From NCBI GenBank assembly GCA_049508565.1, contig JBELAT010000114.1:1-7228 (forward strand): 7,228 nucleotides of DNA, given 5' to 3'. The position numbers were made by a program, and so were the translations under genes. Every line of letters starts with the position of its first letter. The stretch's first letter is position 1. The stretch is from CAIRNS01 sp049508565. GTDB lineage: Bacteria > Elusimicrobiota > Endomicrobiia > Endomicrobiales > CAIRNS01. The notes beneath the pieces are model-generated. The model was not told the origin of the DNA. It searched no databases and worked only from the letters and a program-made list of their open reading frames with translations. Shown piece after piece: positions 1 through 6,100 of this stretch.

Positions 1-18
1 GACATTTACCTTACATAA

Positions 19-41
19 GGCCGACAAATTCGGGATCGGCC
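19..41. promoter_or_regulatory. Small inverted repeat in the leader of the giant gene
   Basis: GGCCGA at 19-24 pairs perfectly with TCGGCC at 36-41 around an 11-base loop. A shorter alternative stem pairs CCGA at 21-24 with TCGG at 30-33. No T tract follows, so it does not look like an intrinsic terminator. It lies 32 bases before the start codon and could be an operator or an mRNA leader hairpin. A 6-bp stem can arise by chance. I cannot place a convincing -35/-10 promoter in the 73 available bases, so the promoter may lie upstream of the window. Confidence 0.25.
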
Positions 42-54
42 ATCACTAATCAAA

Positions 55-62
55 GTGAGAGG
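55..62 (+). promoter_or_regulatory. Probable ribosome binding site (GTGAGAGG)
   Basis: A purine-rich stretch ending in GAGAGG lies 11 bases before the ATG at 74, at the long end of normal Shine-Dalgarno spacing. An ATG at 64-66 is only one base from this site and is followed at once by TAA, so it cannot start a protein. The ATG at 74 is the first start codon that leads into the long frame, and it places a signal peptide exactly at the N-terminus. That supports the start choice. Confidence 0.5.
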
Positions 63-73
63 CATGTAACGTC

Positions 74-136
74 ATGTTGAACAAATTCGTTGCTGTACTC
101 ACTATGTTATGTTTTCTGATCTCTTCTGTATTCGCC
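74..136 (+). other. Sec-type signal peptide of the giant protein
   Basis: Residues 1-21 have a short positive n-region (MLNK), a hydrophobic core (about residues 5-20, FVAVLTMLCFLISSVF) and a signal peptidase I-like end at V19-F20-A21. A second possible cleavage follows L24-H25-A26. The stretch after it is rich in Ser, Pro and Thr, as is common in a mature N-terminus. Cys13 lies inside the core without a lipobox (small residue at -1), so this is not a lipoprotein signal. The segment implies export across the inner membrane. Confidence 0.8.
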
Positions 137-3100
137 GGTACGTTGCACGCTATCGCTTCGCCCGTACAGGTCTCGCCAACGGTGACACCACTTCAGACAG
201 AGCCATTTGTTCCCGCAAGTTTCGGTACAGTAACGGCCGAGAAATATTTCGGCAGCAAACAAGTCGTCATCAATATTCAGGATCTCCACTGTCATCCCGA
301 GTTGCAGATGAACGTGAGCAGGATCATTGAGTCGTTGGACAAGAAGTATCATCTGGCGAATGTTTTTGTCGAAGGCGGTTACGGCACGGTTGATACTTCC
401 CCCCTGTGCAGGATCGCCGATACTGACATGAAAATGACGATCATTCGGGGACTCTTGGAACAGGGGAAACTAACCGGAAGCGAATACTATTCGATAACCG
501 CAAACCGGCCCGATCTTCTCAAGGGTATCGAAGACCCGGCGCTTCACAAGAGTAATATTATTCGCCTGGGACAGATACTTGAACGGAAGGAACGTTTCGA
601 AAAGACACTGGTTCAACTTTCATCTGACCTCGAACGCATGAAAGCGAAATACTTCAATGCGCGAAACAGGAAACTCGAGAATATCATCCAGAAATATCGG
701 AAAGGAGATATCGATCCTGTCAAGTACTATGCTTTGCTTAATAAATATGTCGATGCGATCCATCGTAATCCCGAGAACTTTAACAGTCTTTCCTCCCTTG
801 ACATGCGCGATTATCCTTCCATAACCGCTTACATCGATGCATTGCACTCCGTCAAGCTGCTCGACAACCGTCAGATCCCGAACGATCTTCAACATTTCGT
901 CACCTTAATTAAATCGAACGTATCATACCGCGAGTATGCCACCTTGAGGGAAAAGACGCGCAATTTCACCGATACTGACGTTCTGTGTGATTCCCTCGCT
1001 CAGATCTCGCAGGCTCATTCATTGCCCATCCCTTCTGCTCTTGCGTCGCTGGTCACGTACAATGAAATAAAAAAGCGCGTTAACCCCCTTCAACTGGTCG
1101 AAGAAGAACGCAAGCTGGTTTCTGAGATTCGTGTAAGTCTTTCCGGCGATGTCAGTGAGATGGAAGTTTCCTTTCTGGCCGACTTTTTTTCCTGCTTCAA
1201 GGATTACCTCCTAAACAAGTTGTCGGTCAACGATTACGTTTTTTTCAGCGAAAAGTTTAATGCGTTCCAGCTCACGTGGGGGAAATATACCTACAAGAAT
1301 CATATCGGCGACCTTGCAGCCGATTTCCCTCTCCTTGACGCCTATTACCGCGTGAACATGCAGAGGAATGATTCTTTCATTAATACCATTTTCCCCGCAC
1401 TGCTCTGCTCCAACACGGAGCCGTCGCCTATATCAGTTGCCGATGAGGATACTGCGATACGGGAGACGCTGAGCAATGGAGGTCAACCTATTATTATCGT
1501 CGCCGGCGGTTTCCATACAGAGGGGCTTACAAAACTGTTGGAGAAACGAAAAATATCCTATCTTACCATAACCCCTATAGTTACCGACAATACCCGCTCT
1601 TCGGACAAGGCCTATGCTGAATTCGCCCGGGAACAGGCACACATTCTCTCAAACGCCCTCGCGCTCGGCAGTGCTCTACAATCGCCGAAGCTATCAATCT
1701 TTATGGGTGAAGCGATAGAATACATATTAAAACAAAATAACATTGAACTTACCGATAAATATCTTGCCAGGATACAAAGCGTATTTCATGATGCCCTGGG
1801 ATCCGAACCGGGCATAGTCGTGACGAAACGCTTGGGGAGTGGAAAAATCTCACAAGCTGTGCTCACACTAGAGAACGGGGTGCAGCTCACTCTGCAAGGA
1901 ACCGATAAAGGACTCATCCGCGGTGTTTCTTTTGATTTTTCGAATCTCATGTCAAAAACATCCGCACCAATTATACATGTATCGATCGGTGAACTTTTCA
2001 AAACACTTAAGCTTGAAACGAAACTATCCCAGGACATTCTTGGCTCAATAGTTGTTTTACCGCTCGATGGTTACAATTTATTGAAGTGGTTCATGGTTTT
2101 TTCCGAAAGCAATAATATTGACATGTCAGACATGGGAGACGGCTTGTTACCGAAAATCGCCAGAAACCCTCTTTTTGCCGATACAATAGACGGGTTGCGG
2201 TCGGAAGACGTCGCCAACTGGCCCGAATGGGCCCAGATTATTATCGACGAACACGCGCGGCGTATAAAAAGTCTCGAAGAAACGGTCCGGCGTAGCCAGC
2301 TTCTGAAGATATTCCTTTCTGCCGATATACTCGGCATCGCATCCACATTTGGATCACCGTTAATCATTCCCTCTAACGGTCCCGCCAGTTCGAAACGAGG
2401 TATTCTTGCAACGCTCTTTAAATTTGTTTTCGAGAAGCATACCACGACCCGTGTAGGGCGGGAGGAATCAACCGGCGAGCTGGAACATCGCTCCCCCATG
2501 GGTGCTATCTTTAGAGAAATGATCGCTGTCTCATTCAAGAACCTCGGTTCATTCCGCTTACAACGCTATGCAACATCATCGCAACCGAAGGTCACAGTTT
2601 CATCAAGAACTAACACGGTTCGAAGTTTGATATCGGTACTGGACGACGCAAAATTTAGAGGAGTACGTCATATAGTTTTGGAAAGCGACAGGATATTATT
2701 GGATCCTGACACTCTTAGAAATAGGAAGCGCGAACGAATTTTGGAAGAATCGCCTCTGGATTTTCTCGTTCCCGGCATTCTAGAGTTTATCAAGGAAGCA
2801 AAAGCAAGAAATATACAACTGAGCATTGTATCCGCGTCCGATGAGTCGCGCAAGAAAATTTTCGATAAATTGGCGTTAACCAACTATTTCAATAACATAT
2901 ATTTCGAAGGGAATGACTCAAGAAAAATTGACCGTATTGTCTCCCTCATTAATGAAAACTCCCACTCTAACGGCGATATAGCGTATATGGATCATGCGGT
3001 TGATGTCATACGTAGGCTTAAGGGTAGGTTAGAAGAAAAAGCTATTCTCGTTGGCGTTCAGGAAACCAAAAGCAGCATCTCTGATTTACAAGCGCAGGCG

Positions 3101-6100
3101 GATATAATAATTACCGGGATGATGCCGCAGAAGAAAGGCCCGGAGAATACACTAGAAGAGGAAGCACGGCGAAGCGGCATACGTGCTATTGGCAATGTTC
3201 CAATTTCACGCGGCGAGGATTTTCAGCGTGAATTTCGCATTCCTGAAAGAATACTGGACGCCGTCAGGCGGGGACAAAACAGTGTTTTAGCGATTGGCGG
3301 GCCTACCGGTACGGGGAAATCTACTCTGAGCGGTGCTTTACAGCAAGGTAACGGATACACGCTGCTTCATCTTGCAGCGGACCGTTTCAATTTTTCGCGT
3401 GATGCTGCGAGGGGAAGAGATCGCACTGATCCATCAAAACTTTACCCGTACGATCACCAGGACCAGAATATGCTAATAGAAGCCATCGCCAATCTAAAAA
3501 ATAAAAAAGTGGCGGTGATACCTTTCTGGAACATGGCAAGCGGCCAGCGACTGTATATTGATCCTTCAAGAATTGACCGGTACCGGAGTAAAGAGACGGT
3601 GCTTGAGATGCCGGGATACCAGCTGGCCGAGGCAGACCAGGATGACGATATCGTAAACGGGTTGCCGTTAATGACCCAAGAAAGCAAAATATACATAGAT
3701 AAAGAAACGGGAGAAGTGCTTGAAGGTGCACCCCCTCAGCAAGGAGCTTTGATCGTATTTGACTGGGATATCGCCGGTTCTTTTAACAGTGCGTGGAACC
3801 TGTTTGATTACACAATATTTGTTTGGAGTTCGCGGACGGCCCGCCTGCGAGCTATGTTTTTCGCATGGGCGCACAGCGAAAGGTACCCGGGGGAAGATTG
3901 GCTTCAATTCTACACAAGAATCATAACTAATTATTTCCACCGGAGGGACATAGCGGCTTTCAGAGGTTTGCGTACCGCGTCGGAGATCGTGATAAGCGAG
4001 AATGAAAACAAGATGCTGGAAGAATACGCGTATACAGCGACATGGGGCGAAACAACGGCTGAGCGGACGGTAGCTCGCCGGTTGATCATTGAAAGAGGCC
4101 TGTGGAGCGGCCTAGTACCAGTTTCAACCTTTGATCTGTACCGACAGATGGCAGCCGGAAAGATCAAAGGTGTTACTATTCCGGCTATTGAGGTGCGCAC
4201 AAATACAATGGAACAGATGCGTCATATATTTAAGGAGATGAAGAGTAGAGATATCAAATTAGTGCTGCTTGAACTCCCTTTCAGGGAAAGGGGTTCCGGC
4301 GATCAGATGCCGGAGCTGTACCAGACCTTAGCGTACGCGGCGGCGATGCTTGAAGGATACCGGGGACAGATCGCTCTGCAGGCGAATCAATTATGGATGG
4401 ATACGATCGGTTTCGAATTTCACCCGCAGAGAACTCGAAAATGGTTACACAAAGCCATCAGGGCCGCGGTCACTCACGGCCATTATAGCATCAACCTAGA
4501 TAATTCAACCCTCTTCCAACCTGCTCCCCGTATTGTCAACCCTGATGATATGGATTATGCAGACGGGGAAGAATTGTATCGCTGGAAAGAAAAACGCAAA
4601 CACAGTGAAGAGTTCCTTAATACATGGCGAGGTGTTTTAGGCGAAGAAAAGTTCGCCGCCATCCGCGCCAAAGTGAAAGACGCCCTCAACGAAGACGACT
4701 TTTACTCGGCAGTTATTGCCGACATATCTCAGAAGTTGTCAGTCGAGCCCAGAAATTCCCCTAAAAGAAAAGACTTCGAAATATTATTAAGAGATATCAA
4801 AGCGTTTTCGGCTCGGATCCACGATGGCCGGGAAATCGACAACCTGGTAGATGAACTTCTGGTCAGTCAGGTCCTTAACGCTCAGGAAACTGCGATCAGC
4901 ACGATATTTATCCGAGGCGTCGAACCGAAAGGAATAACGGTAGCAGTAGGCGGTGAGATAGACCGTTTGAGCACGCTTAACAGCGAACCGGGCGGGTTCG
5001 TTGCTTTCATGGAACTCTACAACGCAATGTTACAATTGATGACCGAAAGTATCAAGAGTGGCATATTGAAGAGGGATGAAACGAAATCCCTGTATAAAGT
5101 TTTTGACTCATTGACCCCTAAGGATGACATCGACACTCGCAGCAGCGAGGAGATACTCGGGCTCGTCAAGCGGGTCCGAGATAATACGTTCTGGCCAGAT
5201 TCCATCCTGAGAACTATCAGAAGAAAGGGAGAGATTCCCGGCCTCAGCACACTGGTGGTGAGAACAGACCAGGGCGGTTATGTCGATTTTACTACGATGC
5301 CTGCCATGGTGGAGCTAGCTCGGCGCTACGGCATGGTAATTGTGCAGGAACGGGCAGGAAATGAACCGATTGAAAAGTATTCCGAAAGCGGCGTTGGTGA
5401 ACTGCATTTGTCCAAGGCATATGCCCAAGCAGCCTACGATGAACTCAAGAGCTTGCCAAAAGGCTCTGAAGGTCATACGCTGGCCGACAGAATCGAGTTC
5501 GATGCTCTTGAAAGAACAACTTCGATCCAAACACCAGATGGGGTTTCGCTTTATGAAGGTATAGCGAGGAAAGTGGTGGAACTTCAAGATTTTATTAGTG
5601 CTCTGCAGTTCGAGTCGCCTGGTTTTCTTAGTTTTCACTCAGATATATGGACAGCAATAAACGATATATTCAATCATTTGGTTTCAGATACTTTTGATAG
5701 TCTCTTTGGGCCGAGTCCTGAAACACGCCCAGAACCGATCGAGAGTGCACCAGCCGGGGCTCTTACGCTTTATAAAGATCTTATTAAAACACCGCGAGCG
5801 GCAACAACCGAGGCTCTTGCACTTGATAAAGATCCATCGGTTATTAAAGCATTGCGAGCAGCAACAGCCTGGCTTCCGCAGATTGCCGGGAAAAAAAGCG
5901 TTGAACAAAAGCGCAAAGCGCTGGGCGAGTCCTTCCTGAGTTATCTCCGGACTTTGCAACACGAACGCTTTTACAAATCTCGCATTGAAGAGTATGTTGC
6001 GATATGGATAAAAACAATTAATCCGCCGGGAGCTTTTTTTAGACAGGTCGAGTTCAGACGAGGACCACTAAGCCATAGTAGTTATGGTTACAATTATCTG

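Noticed and set aside
64..69. ATG directly followed by TAA just after the ribosome binding site
   Set aside because: A start-stop element could in principle regulate translation, but it is one base from the Shine-Dalgarno-like sequence, too close for initiation, and a six-base match arises easily by chance.
107..352. Minus-strand open frame of 81 codons across the N-terminal coding region, with a plus-strand 73-codon frame overlapping it
   Set aside because: Both are shadows of the long frame. They lack recognisable domains or ribosome binding sites and overlap clearly coding sequence.
1184..1190. T7 tracts at 1184-1190 and 6034-6040 as intrinsic terminators
   Set aside because: No GC-rich hairpin precedes either tract, and both lie in the middle of intact coding sequence.
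2071..2538. Minus-strand open frame of 155 codons, the longest antisense frame
   Set aside because: It is Ser/Arg-rich low-information translation opposite the continuous giant frame, with no domain signal. The plus-strand frame there is uninterrupted and links recognised domains.
2657..5464. Separate genes of an operon (HAD, kinase, aldolase) instead of one protein
   Set aside because: There is no stop codon, ribosome binding site or intergenic gap between the domains. The frame is continuous from base 74.
5891..5897. A7 runs at 5891-5897 and 6902-6908 as possible programmed frameshift sites
   Set aside because: The codon phase (AAA AAA AGC and AAA AAA ACG) does not fit the X-XXY-YYZ slippery pattern, no stop follows in the main frame, and protein similarity continues across both sites.
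5694..5939. Plus-strand 81-codon frame and the antisense 92-codon frame (5684-5962) with internal repeats
   Set aside because: Their repetitive look comes from the DNA tandem duplication at 5756-5869 read in other frames. The giant frame explains the region.
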